Of a stretch of 64,000 nucleotides of DNA, positions 51,625 through 61,786 are shown piece after piece. Each line of letters begins with the position of its first letter. The stretch's first letter is position 1. The translations under genes and the position numbers were made by a program. The stretch is taken from contig NZ_JARVKY010000029.1 in NCBI RefSeq assembly GCF_029813785.1, positions 32,699-96,698 of the forward strand, read 5' to 3'. This DNA comes from Streptomyces sp. DH41 (GTDB lineage: Bacteria > Actinomycetota > Actinomycetes > Streptomycetales > Streptomycetaceae). The notes under the pieces were generated by a model that made no database searches, had not been told where the DNA came from, and saw only the letters and a program-made list of their open reading frames with translations.

Positions 51625-52394
51625 CAGGCCGGGACGAGGGAGAGGAAGTGCCGCAGATAACGCGGGTCGACCCGGCTCATCGGCAGCAGCACGTACAGGT
51701 CGGCGACACCGAAGTCCACGTCGTGCGCGGGTTCCCCGCATACCCAGGCGCCGAGGCGCAGGTAGCCGCGCAGCAGGGCCGGCAGTTCGGTGCGGGCCGC
51801 CGGCCCCGCCGTGCCCGCGATCCACGGGAGCAGCGGCCGTACCCGGTACTCCTCGGGTGCCAGGTGCTTGGCCCGCACCCGGTCCCAGGTGCCGGCGGCG
51901 AGGGCGCCGCCGTCGGTGAGTGGGATCGAGCAGCAGCCCGCCAGCCACTCGTGGCCCCGGTCGGTCATGTAGCGGGCTATACCGGCCCAGATGAGCCCGA
52001 TGACGGCGCCGTCGCGGTGGCCGGGGTGCACGCAGGAACGGCCGACCTCGACCAGCCCGGGCCGTATCGCGTCCAGCGCCGCGAGGTCGAACTCGCTCTG
52101 CGCGTACAGCCGGCCGGCGACCGCCGCGCGCTCCGGCGGCAGCAGCCGGTAGGTGCCGACGACCTGCCCGGTCGTCTCCTCCCGCACCAGCAGGTGGTCG
52201 CAGTACGCGTCGAAGGGGTCGATGTCGTACCCGGGCTGCGGGCTCGCCGGCAGCGCGCCCATCTCCCCGGAGAAGACATCGTGCCGCAGCCGCTGCGCGG
52301 CCCGCACGTCCTCCTCGTCGCGGGCGAGGGCGACGGTGTAGCGGCGGGGTGCGGCGGGCTTGGGGGGACGGTCTGCGGTCAGTACGCCGGTCAT
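51624..52394 (-). CDS. GNAT-type N-acyltransferase (OlsB/hemolysin-like)
   Basis: 256 aa. The conserved segment is VARDEEDVRAAQRLRHDVFSGEMG (residues about 22-46), then DHLLVREETTGQVVGTYRLL, the key VEVGRSCVHPGHRDGAVIGL and LAGCCSIPL, the acyl-ACP-dependent N-acyltransferase family that includes ornithine N-acyltransferase OlsB. GACCAGGAGAG precedes the ATG. The likely reaction is transfer of a 3-hydroxyacyl chain from ACP to ornithine. Olsa-type partner follows. In S. coelicolor the same pair lies beside sdh, by memory. Confidence 0.82.
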   Translation of the reverse strand: MTGVLTADRPPKPAAPRRYTVALARDEEDVRAAQRLRHDVFSGEMGALPASPQPGYDIDPFDAYCDHLLVREETTGQVVGTYRLLPPERAAVAGRLYAQSEFDLAALDAIRPGLVEVGRSCVHPGHRDGAVIGLIWAGIARYMTDRGHEWLAGCCSIPLTDGGALAAGTWDRVRAKHLAPEEYRVRPLLPWIAGTAGPAARTELPALLRGYLRLGAWVCGEPAHDVDFGVADLYVLLPMSRVDPRYLRHFLSLVPA

Positions 52395-52543
52395 GGCACT
52401 CTCCTGGTCACGGGCCGGGGCGGCGACGGCGGACCGACGGTGTACGGTCCGCCGCACCTGTTCTTCCGCTGCCGGTTGGCCGGTGCGTGACCTGGGCCGG
52501 GAGAGTGGATGTGCGGCTGCTGAATGCCAGGGGCGGAAAGCGA

Positions 52544-52579
52544 GACGGGGCCGGGAGGAGCACCTCCCCCGGCCCCGTC
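52544..52579 (-). terminator. Terminator after sdhB
   Basis: GACGGGGCCGGG (52544-52555) pairs perfectly with CCCGGCCCCGTC (52568-52579) around a 12-nt loop with a smaller inner stem, 33 bp after the sdhB stop. Confidence 0.8.
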
Positions 52580-52612
52580 CGTCCGCACCTTTCGGCGAAC
52601 GTCCTTGATGGG

Positions 52613-53358
52613 CTAGCGCTTCGCCACCTTGCGCGTGGCCCGCAGCCACTCCTTGTTCATGCTGGTGATGGAGAACAGCGGGATGCCCTTCGGGCAGGCT
52701 GTCGCGCACTCGCCGGCGAGGGTGCAGCCGCCGAAGCCCTCGTCGTCCATCTGCGCGACCATGTCCAGCACCCGCGTCTCCCGCTCGGGCGCGCCCTGCG
52801 GCAGGACGCCGAGGTGGTTGACCTTCGCGGAGGTGAACAGCATCGCCGCCCCGTTCGGGCAGGCCGCCACGCAGGCACCGCAGCCGATGCACTCGGCGTG
52901 CTCGAAGGCGAAGTCGGCGTCCGGCTTCGGGACCGGGGCGGCGTGGGCCTCCGGCGCGGCGCCCGTGGGCGCGGTGATGTAGCCGCCGGCCTGGATGATC
53001 CGGTCGAAGGCCGAACGGTCGACGACCAGGTCCTTCACGACCGGGAACGCGGAAGCCCGCCACGGCTCGATGTCGATGGTGTCGCCGTCCTGGAAGGACC
53101 GCATGTGCAGCTGGCAGGTGGTGGTGCGCTCGGGGCCGTGGGCGTCGCCGTTGATGACCAGCGAGCAGGCGCCGCAGATGCCCTCACGGCAGTCGTGGTC
53201 GAAGGCGACGGGGTCATCGCCCTTGAGGATGAGTTCCTCGTTGAGGGTGTCGAGCATCTCCAGGAAGGACATGTCCCGGGAGATGCCGTCCACCTCGTAC
53301 GTGGACATGGCGCCGTCGGCGTCGGCGTTCTTCTGCCGCCAGACGCGCAGGGTGAGCT

Positions 53359-53362
<4 letters not shown>
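52613..53362 (-). CDS. sdhB: Succinate dehydrogenase/fumarate reductase iron-sulfur subunit
   Basis: 249 aa electron-transfer subunit. The 2Fe-2S site is CREGICGACSL with the later Cys (TTCQLH). The C-terminal part carries CIGCGACVAACP and CATACPKGI for the 4Fe-4S and 3Fe-4S clusters. It transfers electrons from SdhA flavin to the membrane subunit. ATG 53362 overlaps the sdhA stop by four bases. Last gene of sdhCAB. Confidence 0.96.
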
Positions 53363-55308
<1,946 letters not shown>

Positions 55309-55310
55309 GG

Positions 55311-56018
55311 TCAGCTCACCACTCCGGTCATGACGCCCACGGGTACGGCGACGAAGCCGATCGTGAGCAGCAGCGCGAGGACGTTCGCGATGGTCTTCAG
55401 GGCTCGGTCGCGGGTACGGCTGCCGGCGCCGAGGGTCTGGGCGGCGCTCCAGAAGCCGTGCCGGACGTGCATGCCGACGGCGAGCACCGCGACGATGTAG
55501 ATGACGTTGCCGTACCAGGTGGAGAAGGTGTCCACGACGTTCTGGTAGGGCTTGCCCGTCTCGAAGCCGCCGGAGTGCACGGTGCCGGTGGTCAGGTCCA
55601 GGATGTGCCAGACGATGAACAGGGCGAGGATGATCCCGCCCCACCGCATGGTGCGCGTCGCGTAACTGGAGCGCGGCTTGCGGTGCACGTACTTGCTGGG
55701 CCGCGCCTTGATGTCGCGGCGGCTGAGCTGGTAGGCGGAGACGGCGTGGGCGACGACGGCGACGACCAGGACCACACGGACCAGCCACAGCGTCCACTCG
55801 TAGTGCATGAACGGTTCACCGACCGTGCGCAGCCAGTGTGCGTAGTGGTTGAACTCGCTCGTCCCGAAGAAGATCTTCAGGTTCCCGATCATGTGGGCGA
55901 CCAGGTAGAGCAGCATGACGAGACCGCTGACCGCCATCACTGTCTTCTTGCCGACGGTCGAGTCCCACACGGTGCGCGCCAAGGACGGCCGTCGGTCCGT
56001 CCGCGTTGCCAGAGCCAT
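55311..56018 (-). CDS. sdhC: Succinate dehydrogenase cytochrome b subunit
   Basis: 235 aa integral membrane protein with five helices, the B-type single-subunit anchor of SQR/FRD. Helix 1 is KKTVMAVSGLVMLLYLVAHMIGN with a haem His, the second conserved site is MHYEWTLW, and VVAHAVSAYQLSRRDI and IVWHILDLTTG supply more haem ligands. Reduces quinone. First gene of the operon; two bases separate its stop from the sdhA start. The divergent LysR gene lies 95 bp away. Confidence 0.95.
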   Translation of the reverse strand: MALATRTDRRPSLARTVWDSTVGKKTVMAVSGLVMLLYLVAHMIGNLKIFFGTSEFNHYAHWLRTVGEPFMHYEWTLWLVRVVLVVAVVAHAVSAYQLSRRDIKARPSKYVHRKPRSSYATRTMRWGGIILALFIVWHILDLTTGTVHSGGFETGKPYQNVVDTFSTWYGNVIYIVAVLAVGMHVRHGFWSAAQTLGAGSRTRDRALKTIANVLALLLTIGFVAVPVGVMTGVVS

Positions 56019-56078
56019 GGCACAGGACGCTACGGGGCCGGACCCTCATCGGTCCAAGACATGGAGCGCCTTGTTTCC

Positions 56079-56093
56079 ATAGGCTGCCCCTAT
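56079..56093. promoter_or_regulatory. LysR box T-N11-A (ATAGG-N5-CCTAT)
   Basis: ATAGG-CTGCC-CCTAT is a 15-bp dyad 20 bp before the LysR start and 60 bp before sdhC in the other direction. It meets the LTTR rule T-N11-A, so it is probably the site through which the LysR regulator acts on itself and on sdhCAB. Confidence 0.7.
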
Positions 56094-56113
56094 CCACGAC
56101 GTATGCTCACGGT

Positions 56114-56998
56114 ATGCAGTTGCAACAACTCCAGTACTTCGTGGCGGTCGCCGAGACCCGGCACTTCACCCGGGCCGCGGAGACCGTCCACGTGGCGCAG
56201 CCGTCGCTGTCCCAGCAGATCAAGGCGCTGGAGCGGGAGCTGGGCGCCGACCTGTTCCTGCGGGCGCGGGGCAACATCACGCTCACCGACGCCGGGGAGG
56301 CACTGCTGCCACTGGCCCGGCGCATCCTGGCCGACGCGGACACGGCCCGCCACGAGGTGCTGGAGCTGGCGCAGCTGCGCCGGGGCCGGGTCAGGCTGGG
56401 GGCCACCCCGAGCCTGTGCACCGGGCTGCTGCCGGACGTGCTGCGCGCGTTCCACGACCGGTATCCAGGCGTCCAGCTGATGATCGAGGAGGGGGGCTCG
56501 CACGACCTGGTGCGGGAGCTGGCGCGCGGCGCGCTCGACCTGGCGCTGGTCGTGCTCCCCCTGCCCACCGCGTCGCCGGCGCTGACCACGGTGGAGCTGC
56601 TGCGGGAGGACCTGGTGGTGGTGTCGTCCCCGGAGTCGCCCCGGCCGGGCGGCGGACGGCGCGCGGTCCGCATCGCCGACCTGGAGGGTGAGCGCATGGT
56701 GATGTTCCGGCACGGTTACGACCTGCGGGAACTGACCGTGGCCGCGTGCCGTGCCGAGGGGTTCGAACCGGACTTCGCGGTGGAGGGCGGGGAGATGGAC
56801 GCGGTGCTGGGGTTCGTACGGGCGGGGCTGGGGATGGCCGTGGTGCCGCGGATGGTGGCGGCACGGTCGGGGCGGGGGCTGCGGGTCACCCCGCTGGCCC
56901 GGCCGGGGTTGCACCGGACGATCGCGCTCGCCCACCGCAGTGATGTGGCTCCCCCTCGGGCGGCTCGGGAGTTGCAGCGGATGTTGCTCGAGCGGTGA
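56114..56998 (+). CDS. LysR-family transcriptional regulator
   Basis: 294 aa. HTH FTRAAETVHVAQPSLSQQI at the N-terminus and an effector domain from about residue 90 (RVRLGATPSLCTGLLPDVL, MDAVLGFVRAGLGMAVVP). ATG 56114 follows the promoter region; an upstream in-frame open stretch from 56006 is not coding. Divergent from sdhCAB, with a LysR-type dyad in between, so it is a likely regulator of the operon in response to a metabolite such as a dicarboxylate (inference). Confidence 0.93.
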   Translation: MQLQQLQYFVAVAETRHFTRAAETVHVAQPSLSQQIKALERELGADLFLRARGNITLTDAGEALLPLARRILADADTARHEVLELAQLRRGRVRLGATPSLCTGLLPDVLRAFHDRYPGVQLMIEEGGSHDLVRELARGALDLALVVLPLPTASPALTTVELLREDLVVVSSPESPRPGGGRRAVRIADLEGERMVMFRHGYDLRELTVAACRAEGFEPDFAVEGGEMDAVLGFVRAGLGMAVVPRMVAARSGRGLRVTPLARPGLHRTIALAHRSDVAPPRAARELQRMLLER

Positions 56999-57166
56999 CG
57001 GTCCGGCCGCGCGGGGGTGCCCGGAGGCGCCGTTGTCGTCAGCGCCGTCCGGGGCCGCGGGCTCGTCGTGGTCGCTCGCGCCCACGCGGCGGAGCCCGCA
57101 CATGGAAACAGTCCCGCGCCCCTGGAGGGGCGCTCCCCCGACGCCCGTGACAAGGCGCCCGGGGAT

Positions 57167-59311
57167 TCAGGCCGTCGCGTCCACCAGGGCCAGTTCGTGC
57201 AGGCGCTCCGGTGGGCCCGGGCGGGCGTAGTACCAGCCCTGGGCCGTGTCGCAGCCGAGTACGCGCAGCTGCTCGGCCTGGGCACCGGTCTCCACGCCCT
57301 CCACGGTGACCGCGAGATCCAGGCTGTGGGCCAGCGCGACGATGCCCTCGACGATCTTGAGATCGACGGGATCCGCCGGGAATCGCTGCATGCTCTGGGT
57401 GAAGGAGCGGTCCAGCTTGAGGACGCTCACCGGCAGCCTGCGCAGGTTGGCGAGGTTGGAGTAGCCGGTGCCGAAGTCGTCCAGGGCGATGTCGACGCCC
57501 ATCTCGGCGAGCCGGCGAAGCGGCTTCAGCAGGTCGTCGTCGGCGCCGATGAGTGCCGACTCCGTCACCTCCAGACACAGCGCGTCGGGTGCGACGCCGG
57601 TCCGCTCCAGGATGTCGACGGTGTCCTGGACCAGGCCGGGATGGGTGAGCTGGCAGGGCGAGAGGTTGACGTTGATCCGCAGCGGGCCCGCGGCGGTCGT
57701 CTCGCCGTACCGCTCCCGCCAGGCGCGGGCCTGCCGCACCGACTGCTCCAGTACCCAGCGGCCCAGCGGCACGATCAGGCCCGTGTGCTCGGCGAGCGGG
57801 ATGAACCGGTCGGGGCCGAGCACTCCGTGCTGGGGGTGCAGCCAGCGCACCAGGGCCTCGGCGCCGCGCACGCTGCCGTCACCGAGGTGCACCAACGGCT
57901 GGTACTCGATGAAGAACTCGCCCCGCTCCAGCGCCGCGGGCAGCGCGGTGGTCAGGCCGTGCCGGGTGATCACCCGGGCGTCGGCCTCCGGGTCGGCCAG
58001 CTCGAAGCGGTTGCCGCCCGCCGACTTGGCCCGGTACATGGTGATGTCGGCGCTGCGCAGCACCTCCGCCGGGCTGCGCTCGCCCGCCGGTCCCTCGACG
58101 ATGCCGATGCTGCCGCGCACGGTCAGTTCGCGGCCGTCGATGCTGATCGGGGCGAGCAGCGCGTTCATGATGCGCCCGGCCAGCTCGTCGGCCTCGTGCC
58201 GGGTGTCGGGGCCGGTGGTGAGCGCGACGAACTCGTCGCCGCCGAGGCGGGCGACCATCTCGCCGGGCGCGGTGGCGCAGGCCTGCAGACGGTCGGCGAC
58301 CTCCACGAGCAGCCGGTCGCCGGCCGCGTGGCCGAGGCTGTCGTTGACGGTCTTGAAACCGTCGAGGTCGAGATAGCACAGACCGAAGCGCCGCCCGGGC
58401 CCCGCGTTCAGGGCCTTCTCCAGGCGTTCGAAGAAGAAGCTGCGGTTGGGCAGGCCGGTGAGCGCGTCGTGCGTGGCCTCGTAGCGCAGGCGCAGATTGA
58501 GCAGCCGGCGCTCGGTGGTGTCCTCCATCAGCGCGAGCTGGTACTGCGGGACGCCGTCGGCGTCCCGCAGCAGGGAGACGGTGAGGTTGGTCCACAGGAC
58601 CGTTCCGTCGGGCCGGTAGAAGGCCTTCTCCACGTGGTAGTGCTCGCGCTCGCCGCGCACCAGCTCGTCGTAGAGCCGCCAAATCTGCGGCGCGTCGTCG
58701 GGGTGCGTCCACTCCGTCGCCCTGCGGCCGCCCAGCGTCGGGCCGGCGATGCCGAACATCCGCATCAGCGCCTCGTTGACCTGGAGCACGTTGCCCTCCA
58801 GATCGGCGATGCCGATGCCTATGGCGGCGCCCTCGAAGACCGCGCGGAAGCGCGCCTCGCTGGCGTGCAGGGCCTCGGCCACCACGCCCTGTGCCTTCAG
58901 GGCGGCCTGCGCGATGGCCTCCTGTTCGGCCAGGGTCCGTGCGCGCAGCGCCGCGGCGAACCCGGCCGCCATCGCGTGCTGGAGCCGCGCCGAGCGGGCC
59001 CGCAGGTCCTCCGGGTCGCCGCCCTCACCGCAGTAGAGGACGAGGTAGGCGTCGACGCAGTCCAGCGTCCGGGCGAGCGCCTCGGGGTCGGTGCAGTGCG
59101 AGTCGACGAGCGCCGCGCCGACGGCCCTGGACTCCCGCGCGTCGAAGCTCCGCGCCCGCAGCACCTCGCTCAGCCGACGGGCCAGCGGCAGCAGTCGCTC
59201 CTCGAACTCCGGCCGGGTCGACGACGTGGAGGTCACCGGGAACACCGCCCGGCTCCAGATCGTCGCGAACCGGCGCAGTCTGTCCTCCGGGCCGTCCGGC
59301 TCCGCCGTCAC
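57167..59311 (-). CDS. rmdA: Bifunctional diguanylate cyclase/c-di-GMP phosphodiesterase, RmdA-like
   Basis: 714 aa soluble PAS-GGDEF-EAL protein. An N-terminal helical part (1-150) leads into a PAS domain (about 150-270, FEGAAIGIGIADLEGNVLQV). The GGDEF domain (about 275-435) keeps RLGGDEFVAL, so cyclase activity is possible. The EAL domain (about 450-705) keeps GAEALVRWLHP and DDFGTGYSNL, so phosphodiesterase is expected. Domain order, length and neighbourhood match the S. coelicolor protein RmdA (from memory), which influences development. It is followed in the operon direction by nothing, and preceded by the DUF574 gene, overlapped by 4 bp. Confidence 0.85.
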   Translation of the reverse strand: MTAEPDGPEDRLRRFATIWSRAVFPVTSTSSTRPEFEERLLPLARRLSEVLRARSFDARESRAVGAALVDSHCTDPEALARTLDCVDAYLVLYCGEGGDPEDLRARSARLQHAMAAGFAAALRARTLAEQEAIAQAALKAQGVVAEALHASEARFRAVFEGAAIGIGIADLEGNVLQVNEALMRMFGIAGPTLGGRRATEWTHPDDAPQIWRLYDELVRGEREHYHVEKAFYRPDGTVLWTNLTVSLLRDADGVPQYQLALMEDTTERRLLNLRLRYEATHDALTGLPNRSFFFERLEKALNAGPGRRFGLCYLDLDGFKTVNDSLGHAAGDRLLVEVADRLQACATAPGEMVARLGGDEFVALTTGPDTRHEADELAGRIMNALLAPISIDGRELTVRGSIGIVEGPAGERSPAEVLRSADITMYRAKSAGGNRFELADPEADARVITRHGLTTALPAALERGEFFIEYQPLVHLGDGSVRGAEALVRWLHPQHGVLGPDRFIPLAEHTGLIVPLGRWVLEQSVRQARAWRERYGETTAAGPLRINVNLSPCQLTHPGLVQDTVDILERTGVAPDALCLEVTESALIGADDDLLKPLRRLAEMGVDIALDDFGTGYSNLANLRRLPVSVLKLDRSFTQSMQRFPADPVDLKIVEGIVALAHSLDLAVTVEGVETGAQAEQLRVLGCDTAQGWYYARPGPPERLHELALVDATA

Positions 59312-60120
59312 GCCGTACGCCCCACGCCGGCGAACCCCGAGAACGCGTACGGGTCCGCTTCCTCCGGCGCCTCTTCGGGCCGCCAGCGCGGCATCGGAAC
59401 CAGTCCGGGTTCCACCATGTCGTACCCCTCGAAGAACCGCGCGATCTCGTCGCGCGAACGCATGATCAGCGGGTTGCGGATGTCCTTGTACACGTCCACC
59501 GCGCCGGTGGCCCGCTCGGCGGGCAGTGGGATTCCCTCGTACGAGGCGTGCGTGAGGACGAGCAGGCTGCCGGGCGCGAGCGCTTCGCTCAGCTCGGCCA
59601 CCGCCGTGTACGGGTCGTCCGCGTCTTCCACGAAGTGCAGTATGGCAACCAACAGCAGGGCCACCGGCCGATTCAGGTCGATCAGCCGCTCCACCTGGGG
59701 GCTGGAGAGGATCTCCCGCGGCTTGAGCAGGTCGGCGGCCACGACGTCCGCGTCGTCGTCGCCCGCCAGGACGGCCTCGCTGTGCGCGACCGCCACCGGG
59801 TCGTGGTCGACGTAGACGACGCGGGCACCGGGGCGGCTGCGCCCGGCCACCTCGTGGACGTTGCCGAAGGTGGGGATGCCGGAGCCGATGTCGAGGAACT
59901 GGTCGATGCCCTCGGCGGCCGCGAAACGCACGGCGCGGCGCATGAACGCCCGGTTCGCCTGCATGATCTTGGGGAGCCCCGGCATGAACTCCATGGCCTT
60001 GCGGGCCGCTTCCCGGTCGACCTCGAAGTTGTGCGAACCGCCCAGGTAGAAGTCGTAGATCCGGGACACGCTGGGCACCGAGATGTCGATGCTGCGAGGG
60101 GCCCAGGCGGGACGCTCCAT
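59308..60120 (-). CDS. DUF574 SAM-dependent methyltransferase
   Basis: 270 aa of the Streptomyces-abundant Methyltransf_19/DUF574 family. Seen are RIYDFYLGGSHNFEVDR (family start), QFLDIGSGIPTFGNVHEVA (SAM loop) and VVYVDHDPVAVAHS. Its substrate is unknown; the family is widely amplified in Streptomyces. Its stop overlaps the rmdA start by 4 bp, so the pair is translationally coupled and c-di-GMP signalling may accompany the methylation. It lies upstream of a hairpin and of a MITE-like element. Confidence 0.92.
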   Translation of the reverse strand: MERPAWAPRSIDISVPSVSRIYDFYLGGSHNFEVDREAARKAMEFMPGLPKIMQANRAFMRRAVRFAAAEGIDQFLDIGSGIPTFGNVHEVAGRSRPGARVVYVDHDPVAVAHSEAVLAGDDDADVVAADLLKPREILSSPQVERLIDLNRPVALLLVAILHFVEDADDPYTAVAELSEALAPGSLLVLTHASYEGIPLPAERATGAVDVYKDIRNPLIMRSRDEIARFFEGYDMVEPGLVPMPRWRPEEAPEEADPYAFSGFAGVGRTA

Positions 60121-60275
60121 CTAGCTCTCCAAGGGCATAGGCGATCCGGTGTTCGAGCTGAGGCTACTGATCGTCCGCCAAACGGGCGAGCCCAAACGGA
60201 AATTGACCGTCCGTTCCCGGTCACTGCCCGAGGCATGTGCCGTGCGCCAAGACACACCAAAGCGCGCGAACAGGG

Positions 60276-60305
60276 CCGTCCCCTCCGCCTGGGCGGAGGG
60301 GACGG
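60276..60305 (-). terminator. GC-rich hairpin left of the second MITE copy
   Basis: CCGTCCCCTCCGCC pairs perfectly with GGCGGAGGGGACGG over 14 bp with a tiny loop. It is 42 bp left of the MITE-like element and would act for the minus-strand lipoprotein gene whose stop lies at the other end of the element. The insertion would have moved it 225 bp away from its gene. Confidence 0.7.
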
Positions 60306-60346
60306 ACCGCTGGTCGCGCGCTGCGGGTCGGCGGGCGGGAGGCCGC

Positions 60347-60571
60347 TAGGGCCTGTCCGGCGGATCATGCCGCAGACGCGAGGGCCGGCACGCCCACCTG
60401 CGGCGTTGTCGTCGGTTGCCGACTCCCCCACGCTCGACTGCGCTCGCGCGGGGGGACCCCCATCGCGTCGACGCCCTCCTCCGCCTTGCAGCTGGACGCA
60501 CCAGCCCCCGCTCACCGGCGCCGATCAGGCACCGTGACTTTCCTGCGACCTGATCCGCCGGACAGGCCCTA
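60347..60571. mobile_element. 225-bp MITE-like element, copy 2
   Basis: Same length as copy 1, read in reverse (right end equals left end of copy 1): TAGGGCCTGTCCGGCGGATC at both outer ends read inward. By eye about 10 of 225 positions differ. Flanks are CTAG on the left and CTAA on the right, so a TA target duplication, not the full CTAG, is shared. The right end supplies the TAG stop of the adjacent lipoprotein gene. No coding capacity. Confidence 0.88.
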
Positions 60572-61516
60572 ACTCTTCGGCGCGCCGACCGGCTTTCCGT
60601 CGGGCGAGACGGCGTACCAGGTGCCGCCGACGCCCTGACCGTTGGTGTCGCCGGCCTTCTTGTCACCGGCGAAGGTGTAGATCGGCCAGCAGTCGACCGT
60701 CTGCTGCTCGGCGCCGTCGGGCCGGGTGAAGGTCATCAGGTCCTTCTTCACGACACCCTCGGTGTCCTCGGGCTCCACGGGCGCCACGACCGGCCACTTC
60801 TCCAGGCAGGCGCCGGTGCACGCCGACACCGGCTTCGGCCAGGCCTCGTCCTTCATGAAGCGGTAGACGGTCATGCCGTTCCTGTCGACGACGATCTCGC
60901 CGAGCTTCGGATCGTCGCGGGTGGACAGCCCGGCCGCGTCCTTCGCCTCGGCCTTCTTGCCGTCCGCGGCCAGCGCGTACCACTTGCCCCCCACACCCTG
61001 GCCGTTGACGTCGCCGGCCGCGGTGTCCTTGGCGTAGCGGTACGCCGGCCAGCCCCCGATGGTCAGCTGCTTGCTGCCGTCGGGCCGGACGACCTCGCCG
61101 AGCAGTGCCTCGTCGATGCCCTCGCCGGCGAGGGCGTCGTCGGCGGCCACGGGGGGCCAGGCGGTGGCGCAGTCGTTCTCGCACGTCGTCTTGGGCGGCT
61201 TGGCGGTGTCCGCGTCGAAGCGGTAGAGGGTGCGGCCCGCTCCGTCGGTCACCAACTCGCCGATCTCGGCGTCGGTGGAGACGGACAGCTTGCCGGCGGA
61301 CTCCGGCGGGTTCGCCGACGCCCGCGCGCCGTCCGCGCCGGTCCCGAGTCCGTCGCCGGCGCCGGTACTGATGTCGCCGATGTCCCCGGGCTCGGCCGTG
61401 GCGCCCACGTTCTGGCTGCCGGGGGCGCTGCCGCCGTCCTGGCCGCACGCCGTCGTCAGAGCCAGCACCACCGCGGCGCTCGCCACGAGTGAGGCGCTCC
61501 GCCAGGAGGTCTTCAT
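60569..61516 (-). CDS. Lipoprotein with Y-x4-D secreted repeats (COG4315-like)
   Basis: 315 aa secreted lipoprotein. Lipobox LALTTACG at residues about 18-25. Repeats of the family include GRTLYRFDADTAKPPKTTC, AYRYAKDTAAGDVNGQG, MTVYRFMKDEAWPKPVSAC and IYTFAGDKKAGDTNGQG, i.e. aromatic Yx4D units with paired Cys. Ser/Gly/Ala-rich linker after the lipid anchor. Function unknown; such proteins may bind electron carriers. ATG 61516 used. The TAG stop is provided by a MITE-like element. Confidence 0.9.
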   Translation of the reverse strand: MKTSWRSASLVASAAVVLALTTACGQDGGSAPGSQNVGATAEPGDIGDISTGAGDGLGTGADGARASANPPESAGKLSVSTDAEIGELVTDGAGRTLYRFDADTAKPPKTTCENDCATAWPPVAADDALAGEGIDEALLGEVVRPDGSKQLTIGGWPAYRYAKDTAAGDVNGQGVGGKWYALAADGKKAEAKDAAGLSTRDDPKLGEIVVDRNGMTVYRFMKDEAWPKPVSACTGACLEKWPVVAPVEPEDTEGVVKKDLMTFTRPDGAEQQTVDCWPIYTFAGDKKAGDTNGQGVGGTWYAVSPDGKPVGAPKS

Positions 61517-61742
61517 CGTCAATCCCCGATCGTCATGAAGGTGTTGGGACGGCCACTGCGCCGCCGCACGACACTGGGTACGCGCGGGGAAGCGGGTTGT
61601 GTTCAACGGGGGCGCGGATTTCTTTCCGGGCCCCCGCCCCGCCCGCCGCCACCCGGTGCGTCTGCCCGTACACGGGTGCGAGGCGAGACACGGGCGGGTG
61701 CGCGCTGGTCAAACCGCCGGTCGACCCTTGTCCCCCCTTCGG

Positions 61743-61761
61743 GGTAATCGTCCGGTAATCG
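61743..61761. promoter_or_regulatory. Direct repeat GGTAATCG, 11-bp spacing
   Basis: GGTAATCG at 61743-61750 and 61754-61761, one helical turn apart, 26 bp before the start of the proline-rich protein gene and in the divergent region with the lipoprotein gene (61517-61786). Candidate activator half-sites or promoter -10 hints. Confidence 0.45.
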
Positions 61762-61786
61762 GGCGTGAGCAGGTGCGGCAGGCTCG

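Noticed and set aside
60149..60349. Small plus-strand frame ending exactly at the left TAG of MITE copy 2
   Set aside because: No ribosome site, no coding bias and part of it is a hairpin; its end at the TAG is probably chance, so it is not counted as a fourth stop-codon case.
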